64,000 nucleotides of DNA from Rhizobiales bacterium CCH3-A5 (GTDB lineage: Bacteria > Pseudomonadota > Alphaproteobacteria > Rhizobiales > Beijerinckiaceae). Shown piece by piece: positions 43,001-51,878 of the stretch; position 1 is the first letter of the stretch, and each line of letters opens with the position of its first letter. The stretch spans positions 79,177 through 143,176 of the forward strand of contig LSIB01000007.1 of the NCBI GenBank assembly GCA_001556025.1. The letters run 5' to 3'. The position numbers and the translations under genes were made by a program. The notes beneath the pieces are model-generated. The model did no database searches. It was not told where the DNA came from and worked only from the letters and a program-made list of their open reading frames with translations.

Positions 43001-43104
43001 CGCTCTGGTGAGCCGGCTGGCGTGGCTTTCGAGAACCGGAGCGGAGCGGACTGACGTCCGTGAGCACCGGAAGCGCAGAAAGCCGCGTCAGACGGCCGCC
43101 GGAG
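43001..43104. repeat. Dispersed repeat with GAGAACCGGAGCGGAGCGGA core, copy 2
   Basis: Second copy of the element at 22054-22160, with GAGCCGGCTGGCGTGGC, TTTCGAGAACCGGAGCGGAG, a small hairpin CGGAC-TGA-CGTCCG in the middle, GAGCACCGGAAGCGCAGAAAG and CGTCAGACGGCCGCCGGAG. Arms CTGGCGTGGCTTTC and GAAAGCCGCGTCAG are complementary at 12 of 14 positions. It lies between tRNA-Glu and the 3' end of the Old Yellow Enzyme gene. Confidence 0.75.
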
Positions 43105-43111
43105 TAGAGTT

Positions 43112-44221
43112 TCAGGCAGCCTTGTCCGTGAGCGCCGGATAGTCGGTGTAACCCCTGGCGTCGCCGCCATAGAAGGTCTCGACCACCGGCGTGTTCAGCG
43201 GGGCGTTCGCCTTGAGCCGTTCGACGAGATCGGGATTGGCGATGAAGAGCCGACCGAAGGCGATGGCGTCGGCAGCGCCGGTCTCCACGGCCTCGATCGC
43301 GAGATCGCGCGTGTAGAGGTTGTTGGCGATGTAGGCGCCCTTGAACAGCTTGCGCAGCGCGGCGTAGTCGAAGGGCAGGTAGTTGCGGTCGTCGCGCGTC
43401 GCGCCCTCGACGACATGGATGAAAGCGATTCCGGCCTCCGACAGCTTGCCGACGAGATGCTCGAACAGCGCCTGCGGATTTGAGTCGCGGGCGTCGTTGG
43501 CCGGGCTCACCGGCGAGAGGCGGATGCCGACGCGGCCCTTGCCGAACACCTTCGAGACCGCCTCGACCACCTCGAGCGCAAAACGCACGCGGTTCTCGAT
43601 CGGGCCGCCATAGGCGTCGGTGCGCTTGTTGGAATCGTCGCGCAGGAACTGGTCGATCAGATAGCCATGTGCGCCGTGCAGCTCGACGCCGTCAAAGCCC
43701 GCAGCCTTGGCGTTTTCGGCGGCCGCGACGAACTCGCCGATGATGGCGGGGATCTCGTCGAGCGAGAGTTCGCGCGGCGTCGAGACCTCGGCGAAGCCGC
43801 TTTCGATATAGGTCTTGGTGTTCGCCTGCAGCGGCGACGGCGCGACGGGGGCGCCATTACCCGGCTGCAGCGAGACATGGCTGACGCGACCGACATGCCA
43901 GAGCTGGGCCGCGATCTTGCCGCCCTGCGCATGCACCGCATCGGTGATCGCCTTCCAGCCGGCGGTCTGCGCGGCCGAATACATGCCCGGCGTCCAGACA
44001 TAGCCCTGGCCCTGCTGCGAAACCTGGGTGCCCTCGGTGATGATCAGGCCCGCGCTGGCGCGCTGGCGGTAGTATTCGACGTTGAGATCGTTGGGCGCAT
44101 CGCTGCCGCGCGAGGCGCGGTTGCGCGTCAGCGGGGCCATGACGACGCGGTTCTTCAGCTCGATCTCGCCGATGCGGACCGGGGTGAACAGGGCGGGAAG
44201 CGCGCTGTTGTGAGTGCTCAT
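43112..44221 (-). CDS. Old Yellow Enzyme family alkene reductase (NemA-like)
   Basis: 369-residue FMN-dependent ene-reductase. It begins with a short leader then ALFTPVRIGEIELKNRVVMAPLTRNRA; the active-site pair binding the substrate is the HGAH motif in GVELHGAHGYLIDQFLRDDSNKRTD, and FMN phosphate binding is at DAIAFGRLFIANPDLV. Such enzymes reduce activated C=C bonds, nitro compounds and N-ethylmaleimide using NAD(P)H. It is divergent from comF. The gene appears monocistronic, followed by the dispersed repeat. Confidence 0.93.
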   Translation of the reverse strand: MSTHNSALPALFTPVRIGEIELKNRVVMAPLTRNRASRGSDAPNDLNVEYYRQRASAGLIITEGTQVSQQGQGYVWTPGMYSAAQTAGWKAITDAVHAQGGKIAAQLWHVGRVSHVSLQPGNGAPVAPSPLQANTKTYIESGFAEVSTPRELSLDEIPAIIGEFVAAAENAKAAGFDGVELHGAHGYLIDQFLRDDSNKRTDAYGGPIENRVRFALEVVEAVSKVFGKGRVGIRLSPVSPANDARDSNPQALFEHLVGKLSEAGIAFIHVVEGATRDDRNYLPFDYAALRKLFKGAYIANNLYTRDLAIEAVETGAADAIAFGRLFIANPDLVERLKANAPLNTPVVETFYGGDARGYTDYPALTDKAA

Positions 44222-44385
44222 GGAAACATCCTTCGAAGGCCGAAGCGGCCAGGCATTGAAATCGTGGTCGAGGCGGATCGCCATTCGACAAGGCTCAGAT
44301 AGGCATGGCAGTCTCGATTGGCAGGGCGGGTTTCGGCCGAGCCGGCAGGCGTGGAAGGAATGCCTCCTCACAGCCGGGATGGGCG

Positions 44386-45198
44386 ATGAACGATCCTGCC
44401 GACAGCGCGACGCGGAGACCATCCATCCTCGACGGTCTCGCGATGCGCGGCCGCCATGCGGTGCGCGCGGGCTGGCAGGCCTGCCGGAACACGGCGATCG
44501 GCATCGTCTATCCGCCATCCTGCATCGCCTGCCAGGCCGCGACCGCGCAGGCGCAGGCGCTCTGCCCGCGCTGCTGGACCGGCATCGGCTTCATCGAGCG
44601 GCCCTATTGCGAGAGGCTCGGTACGCCGTTTCCGGTCGATCTCGGCTCAGGCCTGCTCTCGCCGGCCGCGCTCGCCGATCCGCCGGTGTTCGGCCGCGCG
44701 CGCGCTGTCTGCCGCTTCGACGGGGCGGCGCGCGAGCTGGTCCACAAGCTGAAATATGGCGACCGCACGGAGCTCGCCCTGACCATGGGCGCGATGATGG
44801 CGCAGGCCGGCCGCGAATTGCTGACCGACGCCGAGCTGATCGTTCCCGTGCCGCTCCACCGGTTCAGGCTCTGGAGCCGCCGCTTCAACCAGGCGTCGGC
44901 GCTGGCTGCCGTACTGGCGCGGCAGGGCCATGCTTCCCTCGCCCACGACGCCCTTGTCAGGGTCAAGCGCACGCGCCAGCAGGTCGGGCTGACGCGGGCG
45001 CAGCGCGCCGACAATCTGCAGGGCGCGTTTCGGGTTCCACCCTCCGCACGACCGCAACTGGAGGGGCGGCGCGTCCTGCTGGTCGACGACGTGCTGACCA
45101 CGGGGGCGACCGCCAATGCGGCGGCCCGCGCGTTGCTGCGCGGTGGCGTGGCAGGCGTCGATATCCTGACCTTCGCCCGGGTCGTGACGGAAACGTGA
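44386..45198 (+). CDS. comF: ComF family phosphoribosyltransferase-like protein
   Basis: 270 residues from ATG 44386 (MNDPADSATRR). An N-terminal zinc-ribbon has paired cysteines in CIACQA and LCPRCW. The PRTase part contains LKYGDRTELA, LIVPVPLHRFRLWSRRFNQA and the PRPP-binding loop RRVLLVDDVLTTGATANAAA. ComF proteins assist DNA uptake in naturally competent bacteria and are widespread without other competence genes. It precedes grxC by 60 bp. Confidence 0.9.
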   Translation: MNDPADSATRRPSILDGLAMRGRHAVRAGWQACRNTAIGIVYPPSCIACQAATAQAQALCPRCWTGIGFIERPYCERLGTPFPVDLGSGLLSPAALADPPVFGRARAVCRFDGAARELVHKLKYGDRTELALTMGAMMAQAGRELLTDAELIVPVPLHRFRLWSRRFNQASALAAVLARQGHASLAHDALVRVKRTRQQVGLTRAQRADNLQGAFRVPPSARPQLEGRRVLLVDDVLTTGATANAAARALLRGGVAGVDILTFARVVTET

Positions 45199-45257
45199 CG
45201 GCGCACTATATGCGTGACAGCTCCACTCGGCAGAACGCACGAAAAGACGGAACCACC

Positions 45258-45515
45258 ATGCCTTCGGTCACGATCTACACCACGCCCTGGTGCCCCTATT
45301 GCAAGACGGCGAAGTCGCTGCTCGACCGGAAATCCGTCGCCTATGACGAGATCGACGTCGACGGAAAGCCGGATCTGCGCCAGGCGATGACGGCGCGCGC
45401 CGGCGGACGCACCTCGGTGCCGCAGATCTTCATCGGCGAGACGCATGTCGGCGGTTCCGACGACATCCACGCCCTCGACGCGCGCGGCGAACTCGACAGG
45501 CTGCTGACGGCATGA
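45258..45515 (+). CDS. grxC: Glutaredoxin 3
   Basis: 85-residue dithiol glutaredoxin with the CPYC redox centre at residues 12-15 (VTIYTTPWCPYCKTAKSLLD), the cis-Pro segment TSVPQIFIGETHVGG and DDIHALDARGELD. It reduces protein disulfides and glutathionyl mixed disulfides in the cytoplasm with glutathione. The comF-grxC-DUF1178 order is, from memory, common in Alphaproteobacteria. Confidence 0.96.
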   Translation: MPSVTIYTTPWCPYCKTAKSLLDRKSVAYDEIDVDGKPDLRQAMTARAGGRTSVPQIFIGETHVGGSDDIHALDARGELDRLLTA

Positions 45516-45543
45516 TCCGGCTCTCATCGAGACCCGACGCGCG

Positions 45544-46050
45544 ATGATCCGCTACGCTCTGATCTGCGACAACGCGCACGAGTTCGAGAGCTGGTTTCCG
45601 TCCTCGGCCGGCTTCGAGCAGCAGGCCAAGCGCGGCTTCGTGACCTGCCCGTCCTGCGGCAGCGCGAAGGTCGAGCGCGCGATCATGGCCCCCAACATCG
45701 CCCGCAGCGACCGTGTCCCCCGGACGATCGAAGCCGTGGCCGAGCCGGCGTCGGAGGGGGCGACGGCTCCGGGCACGCCGACGGCCCCGGCCGAGGTTGC
45801 AGCTCCGCTGGCGCTGATGGGCGAGAAGGAGATCGCTTTCCGCCAGATGCTGAGCGCGCTGCACGCCCATGTCGCGGAAAACGCCGAGAATGTCGGCAAG
45901 GGGTTTGCGCAAGAAGCGCTGAAGATCCATCACGGCGAAAGCGACGATCGCCCGATCTATGGCGAAGCGACGCGCGAGGATGCGCAAATGCTGCAGGAGG
46001 AGGGCGTGGCCTTCATGCCGCTGCCGAGGCTGCCCGGCGCGCGGAACTGA
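45544..46050 (+). CDS. DUF1178 family protein
   Basis: 168 residues, beginning MIRYALICDNAHEFESWFPSSAGFEQQAKRG in the family pattern, with a CPSCGSAKVERAIMAP zinc-knuckle-like segment near residue 36. The middle is a variable Ala/Pro-rich linker; the C-terminal half is helical (HAHVAENAENVGKGFAQEALKIHHGE, then the conserved PIYGEAT). Function unknown. It lies 28 bp after grxC. Confidence 0.9.
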   Translation: MIRYALICDNAHEFESWFPSSAGFEQQAKRGFVTCPSCGSAKVERAIMAPNIARSDRVPRTIEAVAEPASEGATAPGTPTAPAEVAAPLALMGEKEIAFRQMLSALHAHVAENAENVGKGFAQEALKIHHGESDDRPIYGEATREDAQMLQEEGVAFMPLPRLPGARN

Positions 46051-46051
46051 G

Positions 46052-46723
46052 CTAGAGCGCCGCCATCGCCGGCACGCCGAAGGTCTCGACCGTGCCCGCG
46101 CCGCCTGCCAGTACCTTCTCCCAGCCGGCTTCCGCCCGCACCCGCGCAAGGCACGGCTCCAGCTTCGCCTCCGCCAGCCCATGCGGCACGAAGACCAGCC
46201 CGTCATCGTCACCGACGACGAGATCGTGGGGCGAGACCGAAACGCCGCCGAAGACGACCGGCCCGTTGACGACGCCGCGCTCCATCGAGGACGGGCCGCG
46301 CGGCATCACCCAGCGCGAGAACATCATGAAATCGGGCCATTGCGCCACGACGCCGACATCGCGCACCGCGCCGTCGACGACGACGCCGGCAATGCCCTTC
46401 AGACGCGCCGCCCCGCTTAGCAGATCGCCGATCATCGCCGCATCGCGCCGCCCGCCAGCGGCGACCACGATGACGTCGCCGGGCTGCGCCACCGCGATCG
46501 CGTGATGCACCGGGCCGTAATCGGCCGGCTCGCACCAGGCGGTGACCACCGAGCCGACGAGGCGCTTAGCCTGCGCGAAGGGGCGGATCGGCCGGATGCG
46601 CGGATCGGCATGGCCGCTACCCCCGAGTTGGTCAGCGACGACCGAACTCGGCACCGCCTTCCACGCCTCGATCAGCGCGTGCGGCAGGCGGGGATGGGCT
46701 GGCGTGGCGAGACGGGTCGGCAT
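46052..46723 (-). CDS. RraA/HMG aldolase family protein
   Basis: 223-residue member of the RraA-like family that includes 4-hydroxy-4-methyl-2-oxoglutarate/4-carboxy-4-hydroxy-2-oxoadipate aldolases. The catalytic pattern GDLLSGAARLKGIAGVVVDGAVRD supplies the G-x3-A..RD motif, and PHDLVVGDDDGLVFVP is the C-terminal signature. Family members cleave 4-hydroxy-2-oxo acids to pyruvate with divalent metal, but regulators of RNase E share the fold. It is convergent with the DUF1178 gene (1-bp gap) and downstream of the aminotransferase. Confidence 0.87.
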   Translation of the reverse strand: MPTRLATPAHPRLPHALIEAWKAVPSSVVADQLGGSGHADPRIRPIRPFAQAKRLVGSVVTAWCEPADYGPVHHAIAVAQPGDVIVVAAGGRRDAAMIGDLLSGAARLKGIAGVVVDGAVRDVGVVAQWPDFMMFSRWVMPRGPSSMERGVVNGPVVFGGVSVSPHDLVVGDDDGLVFVPHGLAEAKLEPCLARVRAEAGWEKVLAGGAGTVETFGVPAMAAL

Positions 46724-46756
46724 GGCGTTTCCTCGGTTTCTTGGTGTCGGATGACG

Positions 46757-47998
46757 TCAGGCGGCGCGGCCGGTCGGGGCCGCGAGATAGCGCCGCACCG
46801 CGCGTTCCAGCCGGCGCACCCCCTCGACCAGCAGGGCCGGCGATGAGCGCGTGAAGTTCAGCCGCATCGCATTGGTGAGCGCGCCGTCAGGATCGAAGAC
46901 GCTGCTGGGTACGAAGGCGACGTGCTCGGCCAGCGCATGTGCATAGAGCGCGTTGGTGTCGAAGGATGGATCGCGCGCCGTCGCCCAGACGAACATGCCG
47001 CCGGGCGGAACCTCCCAGGTGAACCAGTCCGAGAGATGGCTCGACATGGCGGCGCAGAGCGCATCGCGGCGCTCGCGATAGGCGGCGAGCATGGGCGGGA
47101 CGTGGCGCGCCTCGAAGCCGCTCTCGATCAGGTCGAGCGCGATGGCCTGCGTCAGCATGCTGGAGCTGAGATCGGTCGACTGCTTGGCGAGTGCCAGCGT
47201 CGCGATCATGCCGGCTTCCGCTACCACCCAGCCGACGCGCAGCCCCGGCACGAGGCTCTTCGACAGCGTGCCGAGATAGATCACCGGCCCATCGTACGGA
47301 CCATCGGGATGGCGCGCGGCATGGCTTGCCAGAATGCTCGGCGGCGCCGGGCCGTCGAGCTGCAGCGGCAGATACGGATCGTCCTCGACGAGCCACGTTC
47401 CGGCCGCCAGAACCGTGTCGAGCAGCGCCTCTCGCTGGCCCTGCGGCACCAGCACCCCGGTCGGGTTGGAGTAGTTCGGCACGGCGTAGACGAATTTCGC
47501 CTGCCGGAGCGTGGCTTCGAATCCGGTCTCGCGCAGCCTCCAGTCCAGCTTTTCATAGCGCGGCTGACGCGGCCGCCAGGCGTCGAGCGCGCCGAGATAG
47601 GTCGGGAACTGCGCGACGATCAGGTCGCCTTCGTCGAGCAGCGCCTTGCCGAGCAGATCGAGCCCCTGCATCGCGCCGGTGGTCAGCAGCACGTTCTCGG
47701 GGCCTAATGGCCGCCCCGCTGCCGCCGAGACCCGCCCGGCGATCGCCGCTCGCAGCGCCGGCAGGCCCTCGACCGGGCCGTATTCCAGCGCGACCGAGCC
47801 CCACCGCGCGATAGCCCGCGTGCTCGCGGCCGCGATCTCCGCGACGGAATAAAGCTCGGCCGCTGGCAATCCCCCGGCGAGGCTGATGATGTCGGGACGC
47901 CCGCCGAGGCTGAGGAACTGCTGCGTGATGCTGTTGCCGGATGAGAGCCAGCGCGCGGGTCTCGGCCGGTTGCTCGCATGTGGTGGGGAAGCTGGCAT
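46757..47998 (-). CDS. PLP-dependent aminotransferase (class I/II, LysN/2-aminoadipate type)
   Basis: 413 residues from ATG 47998 (MPASPPHASN). Fold type I motifs: the N-terminal ISLAGGLPAAELYSV, the cofactor Asn/Tyr region VPNYSNPTGVLVP, the DDPYLPL Asp that binds the pyridine nitrogen, and the PLP lysine in YLGTLSKSLVPGLRVGW. The sequence resembles 2-aminoadipate and aromatic/branched-chain aminotransferases related to the MocR C-terminal domain, but there is no GntR domain. It is divergent from ecm and 33 bp upstream of the RraA-like gene, so the two may process the same oxo acid. Confidence 0.9.
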   Translation of the reverse strand: MPASPPHASNRPRPARWLSSGNSITQQFLSLGGRPDIISLAGGLPAAELYSVAEIAAASTRAIARWGSVALEYGPVEGLPALRAAIAGRVSAAAGRPLGPENVLLTTGAMQGLDLLGKALLDEGDLIVAQFPTYLGALDAWRPRQPRYEKLDWRLRETGFEATLRQAKFVYAVPNYSNPTGVLVPQGQREALLDTVLAAGTWLVEDDPYLPLQLDGPAPPSILASHAARHPDGPYDGPVIYLGTLSKSLVPGLRVGWVVAEAGMIATLALAKQSTDLSSSMLTQAIALDLIESGFEARHVPPMLAAYRERRDALCAAMSSHLSDWFTWEVPPGGMFVWATARDPSFDTNALYAHALAEHVAFVPSSVFDPDGALTNAMRLNFTRSSPALLVEGVRRLERAVRRYLAAPTGRAA

Positions 47999-48189
47999 CG
48001 CTCGAGGCTCTGTGCTGGCGTTTATCCGCAAGCTAGCGCGCCGGGTCGGCTGGCGGAACCCACGCCGACAGCATGGGCAACGCGGGCAAGCGCCTGCGCC
48101 TAACGTCTCGAGCGACTTTCCCCTACCTCTGGCGTTATTCTTCGCCGCAGTGCAACATCGAGATTGCTTCAAAAAGAGGGTGGCACGCC

Positions 48190-50196
48190 ATGAACGCGAT
48201 GGGCTCCGTCAGTGACAAGCCGGCTGCGCGCGACAAGCCCACGCTGCGCGACAAGCCCTGGATTTTCCGCACCTATGCCGGCCATTCGGACGCGGCGGAG
48301 TCCAACAGGCTCTACCGCAACAACCTCGCCAAGGGGCAGACCGGCCTCTCGGTCGCTTTCGACCTGCCGACGCAGACCGGCTACGACCCGGACCATGTCC
48401 TGTCGCGCGGCGAGGTCGGCAAGGTCGGCGTGCCGATCAGCCATCTCGGCGACATGCGCACGCTCTTCGCCAACATCCCGCTGGCGCAGATGAACACCTC
48501 GATGACGATCAATGCGACGGCGGCCTGGCTGCTCTCGCTCTATATCGCGGTGGCCGACGAGCAGGGCTGCGACCGCCGCGCGCTGCAGGGCACGACCCAG
48601 AACGACCTCGTCAAGGAATACCTTTCGCGCGGAACTTACGTCTTTCCGCCGCGCCCCTCGATGGCGCTGACCACCGACATTGTCGTGTTCACGGCCCGCG
48701 AGCTGCCGAAATGGAACCCGACGAACGTCTGCTCCTACCATCTGCAGGAGGCCGGAGCCTCGCCGGTGCAGGAGCTGTCCTTCGCACTCGCGACCGCGAT
48801 CGCCTTGCTCGACTCGATCCGGGCCCGCCCCGAAGTCTCGGCGGAAGAGTTTCCCGAGGTCGTCGGGCGCATCTCCTTCTTCGTCAACGCCGGCATGCGC
48901 TTCGTCACCGAACTCTGCAAGATGCGCGCTTTCGTCGATCTCTGGGACGAGATCACGCTCGGCCGATACGGCGTCGCCGACGAGGCGATGCGGCGCTTCC
49001 GCTATGGCGTGCAGGTCAATTCGCTCGGGCTGACCGAGCCGCAGCCGGAAAACAACGTCTACCGCATCCTGATCGAGATGCTGGCCGTGACGCTGTCGAA
49101 GAAGGCGCGCGCGCGGGCGGTGCAGCTTCCCGCCTGGAACGAGGCACTCGGCCTGCCGCGCCCCTTCGACCAGCAATGGTCTTTGCGCATGCAGCAGGTG
49201 CTGGCCTATGAGACAGACCTGCTCGAATTCGGCGACATCTTCGATGGCTCGACCGCGATCGACGCCAAGGTCGCGGAACTCAAGGCCGCAGCGCTGGAGG
49301 AACTGGCGAAGATCGACGACATGGGCGGCGCGCTCGCGGCGATCGAGACCGGCTACATGAAGCAGGCGCTGGTCGAGAACGGCGCGCGACGGATCGAGGC
49401 GATCGAGCGCGGCGAGCAGATCGTCATCGGCGTCAACAAGTTCACCAACAGCGAGCCCTCCCCGCTCTCGGCCGGCGAGGGCAATGTCGTCACCGTGCCG
49501 GATTCGGTCGAGCTGGAGGCGATCGGCCGGCTCAAGGCCTGGCGTTCCGCGCGCGACGCCAGGGCGGCGGAAGCGGCGCTGGCGGAGCTGGCGTCCTCCG
49601 CCAAGGAAGCGCGCAACGTCATGCCGGCCTCGATCGCCTGCGCCAAGGCCGGCGTCACCACCGGCGAATGGGCGCAGACCCTGCGCGAAATCTTCGGCGA
49701 GTATCGCGCCCCGACAGGGGTGGACACGAGCAAGCTCGGCGACAACTCGGACCTCGCCACCGTGAAGGCCGCCGTGGCGAAGGCGACCGAAAAGCTAGGC
49801 CGGCCGCCGCGCTTCCTCGTCGGCAAGCCCGGCCTCGACGGCCATTCCAATGGGGCCGAGCAGATCGCGGTCAGGGCGCGCGATGCCGGCATGAGCGTAA
49901 GCTATGGCGGCATCCGCCAGACGCCGGACGAGATCGTGACGCAGGCGCAGCAGACGCAAGCCGACATTATCGGGCTCTCGATCCTGTCTGGCTCGCATCT
50001 GCCGCTGGTGCGCGACGTGACGGCGCGGCTTCGCGTCGCCGGCATGGACGTGCCCGTCGTGGTCGGCGGCATCATCCCGCCCGATGACGAGAACGCGCTG
50101 AGGAACATGGGTGTGGCGCGCGTCTACACGCCGAAGGATTTCGCGCTGGACGGGATTATTGCGGATGTCGCGGGGTTGGCGGCGAAGGAGCAGTGA
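48190..50196 (+). CDS. ecm: Ethylmalonyl-CoA mutase
   Basis: 668-residue coenzyme B12-dependent mutase of the ethylmalonyl-CoA pathway for acetyl-CoA assimilation, converting (2R)-ethylmalonyl-CoA to methylsuccinyl-CoA. Diagnostic blocks are KPWIFRTYAGHSDAAESN, NLAKGQTGLSVAFDLPTQTGYD and VPISHLGDMRTLF, which separate Ecm/MeaA from methylmalonyl-CoA mutase. The C-terminal cobalamin-binding domain has the lower-ligand motif GLDGHSNGAEQIA and later LSILSGSHLPL and VGGIIPPDD. GAGGG precedes the ATG at 48190. This implies growth on acetate, C1 or similar substrates without glyoxylate shunt. Confidence 0.95.
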   Translation: MNAMGSVSDKPAARDKPTLRDKPWIFRTYAGHSDAAESNRLYRNNLAKGQTGLSVAFDLPTQTGYDPDHVLSRGEVGKVGVPISHLGDMRTLFANIPLAQMNTSMTINATAAWLLSLYIAVADEQGCDRRALQGTTQNDLVKEYLSRGTYVFPPRPSMALTTDIVVFTARELPKWNPTNVCSYHLQEAGASPVQELSFALATAIALLDSIRARPEVSAEEFPEVVGRISFFVNAGMRFVTELCKMRAFVDLWDEITLGRYGVADEAMRRFRYGVQVNSLGLTEPQPENNVYRILIEMLAVTLSKKARARAVQLPAWNEALGLPRPFDQQWSLRMQQVLAYETDLLEFGDIFDGSTAIDAKVAELKAAALEELAKIDDMGGALAAIETGYMKQALVENGARRIEAIERGEQIVIGVNKFTNSEPSPLSAGEGNVVTVPDSVELEAIGRLKAWRSARDARAAEAALAELASSAKEARNVMPASIACAKAGVTTGEWAQTLREIFGEYRAPTGVDTSKLGDNSDLATVKAAVAKATEKLGRPPRFLVGKPGLDGHSNGAEQIAVRARDAGMSVSYGGIRQTPDEIVTQAQQTQADIIGLSILSGSHLPLVRDVTARLRVAGMDVPVVVGGIIPPDDENALRNMGVARVYTPKDFALDGIIADVAGLAAKEQ

Positions 50197-50232
50197 CCTG
50201 CCAGATTATTTATACATGTAGCATCGATACAG

Positions 50233-50460
50233 TTAGAGTCCGAGAGTTCGAGGAGATACGAAAAATATCGTCACTCCTCCGATGAATAAGACCAGATCGA
50301 CCCACAACGGAATACGCCGTCTTTTCGCCATCATGTCAGAAATGAATTTAGGTTGAACCGTGTCGAAGAATGCAGGCTCTCTTTGATACCAGCGAACACT
50401 CAAGCCCCAGCCACCAACAATGTACAGAATTGAACCAAGCCCCATTAGGAGGAATACCAT
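50233..50460 (-). CDS. Small membrane protein in an AT-rich islet
   Basis: 75 residues, MVFLLMGLGSILYIVGGW, a charged middle (PKFISDMMAKRRR) and a second helix (LWVDLVLFIGGVTIFFV). Two transmembrane segments are likely, connected by a loop with positive residues. Codon use and base composition are clearly more AT-rich than the neighbours, which suggests recent acquisition or relaxed selection. No family recognised. Confidence 0.5.
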   Translation of the reverse strand: MVFLLMGLGSILYIVGGWGLSVRWYQREPAFFDTVQPKFISDMMAKRRRIPLWVDLVLFIGGVTIFFVSPRTLGL

Positions 50461-50485
50461 ATTAACAATCCAACGTGGTTGAAGG

Positions 50486-51103
50486 TCACACCATCCCAGT
50501 CGTCTTCAGCGTCTGATACGCCTTCAAAATCTCCTGCAGCGTGCCCTCCCGCGAGCGGTCGCCGCCATTGGCGTCGGGGTGGAAGCGTTTCACCAGTTCC
50601 TTGTAGCGCGCCTTGATCGCCACGGAATCGGCGCTGTCGTCGAGCCCAAGCGTCTCGAGCGCCTTGCGCGCCACGACGCCGATGCGTGATTCCGGCTGAG
50701 CCGCCGCTTGCGCCCGCCGCGAGCCGAACAGGTTGAAGGCGTCCGCAACCTCCGGCCCGGCCTGTCCGCTCGCCACACGTCCCCGCTGGCCCATCCTTGC
50801 GGCGCGCGAATTGACGCCGAGCCTCCAGGTCGGCCGATGGCCGATCTCCTCCTGCTTCTGATAGGCGGCGAGCGCCTCGTCGTTCATGCCCTGGAAGTAG
50901 TTGTAGGTCGCGTTATAGGCCTTCACATGCTCCATGCAGAACAGGAAGAATTGGCCCTCCCGCCCCCGCCCCTTGGGCGCGCGGAACTCGCCGGCACGGC
51001 GGCAGCCGGGATGCTCGCAGGGCGTGCCGACGGGCTCATCGACCGCCTCCGCCTCGGAGGGGCCGATCCTGATGCTGTCGAACAGGCGCGAGTTGAAGTT
51101 CAT
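50486..51103 (-). CDS. J-domain (DnaJ-like) protein
   Basis: 205 residues starting MNFNSRLFDSIRIGPSEAE. The C-terminal third is a J-domain: ALETLGLDDSADSVAIKARYKELVKRFHPDANGGDRS, with the HPD tripeptide that stimulates Hsp70 ATPase. The N-terminal part has a CEHPGCRRAGEFRAPKG Cys pair and FLFCMEHVKAYNATYNYF, a small conserved alphaproteobacterial domain of unknown role. This DnaJ-like protein is commonly beside bolA in the order, as here (98 bp, divergent). Confidence 0.9.
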   Translation of the reverse strand: MNFNSRLFDSIRIGPSEAEAVDEPVGTPCEHPGCRRAGEFRAPKGRGREGQFFLFCMEHVKAYNATYNYFQGMNDEALAAYQKQEEIGHRPTWRLGVNSRAARMGQRGRVASGQAGPEVADAFNLFGSRRAQAAAQPESRIGVVARKALETLGLDDSADSVAIKARYKELVKRFHPDANGGDRSREGTLQEILKAYQTLKTTGMV

Positions 51104-51200
51104 GGTCGAACGGTTATGAGACTCATGGGACGGCGGGGCAAGTGCGGCGCAGCATGCGGCGACCCACCCCGGCACTGGCGATCAGGATGATGTCGCGATC

Positions 51201-51473
51201 ATGACCGGAATGGCTGAACGGATCACCACCAAGCTGCAGGAGGCTCTCGCGCCGCAGCGCCTGAACGTGATCGACGAGTCGCACCAGCATCAGGGCCATG
51301 GCGGCTGGCGCGAGGGCGGCGAGACCCATTTCAGGGTCGATATCGTGTCGCAGGCCTTCGCCGGCAAGAGCCGGCTGGAACGCCACCGGCTGGTCAACGC
51401 CACGCTGGCGCAGGAACTGGCGGACGGGGTGCACGCGCTCGCGATCGTGGCGCGCGGCCCGGGCGAGGGCTGA
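51201..51473 (+). CDS. bolA: BolA family protein
   Basis: 90 residues. The KH-like fold has KLQEALAPQRLNVIDESHQHQGHGG, the conserved HxGH region, followed by THFRVDIVSQAFAGKSRLERHRLVNATLAQEL. BolA proteins bind monothiol glutaredoxins and [2Fe-2S] clusters and affect envelope and stress responses. It is divergent from the J-domain gene. Confidence 0.93.
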   Translation: MTGMAERITTKLQEALAPQRLNVIDESHQHQGHGGWREGGETHFRVDIVSQAFAGKSRLERHRLVNATLAQELADGVHALAIVARGPGEG

Positions 51474-51479
51474 GCGGCG

Positions 51480-51878
51480 TCAGGGCGCAATCAGGATAAT
51501 GTCCGGAAAGTAGGTCCGGTAGCGGCGCGGGTCGCGGGTCAGCAGCGCAATGCCCTGAACGGCTGCATGTGCTCCAATGAAGAAATCGGGCAGAACGCCG
51601 GTTCTGGTGCCGCCGGAGTCGCGATACTGACGGTAGACCTTGCCTGCGAGAAAGAGGCTGGAGCGCGGCGTGTCTTCCAAGGTGAGACGGACCCGTCTCA
51701 ACACCTCGTCGACAGCATCCGTTGTTGGAAAGCGGACTGAGAGCTCCGCATAGACCACGCCGTTGATGATCGACTGACCATCCTCAGCGAACTTCTCGAT
51801 CTGTGCGGCAGACCAAGGCGACCAGACGGGATCGTCCGTAACGATGTCGAGCAGGACGTTGCTATCGACAAGGACCAC
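51480..51878 (-). CDS. vapC: VapC-type PIN-domain toxin
   Basis: 132-residue PIN ribonuclease. The active-site acids are visible: Asp in VLVDSNVLLDI at the N-terminus, Glu in GVVYAELSVRF, Asp in LPDFFIGAHA and a late Asp in LLTRDPRRYRTYFP. It starts at a GTG directly abutting the stop of the antitoxin, which ensures lower and coupled translation. VapC enzymes cleave tRNA or rRNA when free of VapB. The pair is convergent with bolA. Confidence 0.93.
   Translation of the reverse strand: MVLVDSNVLLDIVTDDPVWSPWSAAQIEKFAEDGQSIINGVVYAELSVRFPTTDAVDEVLRRVRLTLEDTPRSSLFLAGKVYRQYRDSGGTRTGVLPDFFIGAHAAVQGIALLTRDPRRYRTYFPDIILIAP

Noticed and set aside
42757..43170. 137-codon minus-strand frame across the tRNA and the dispersed repeat
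   Set aside because: It covers tRNA-Glu and repeat copy 2; its peptides are translations of those elements.
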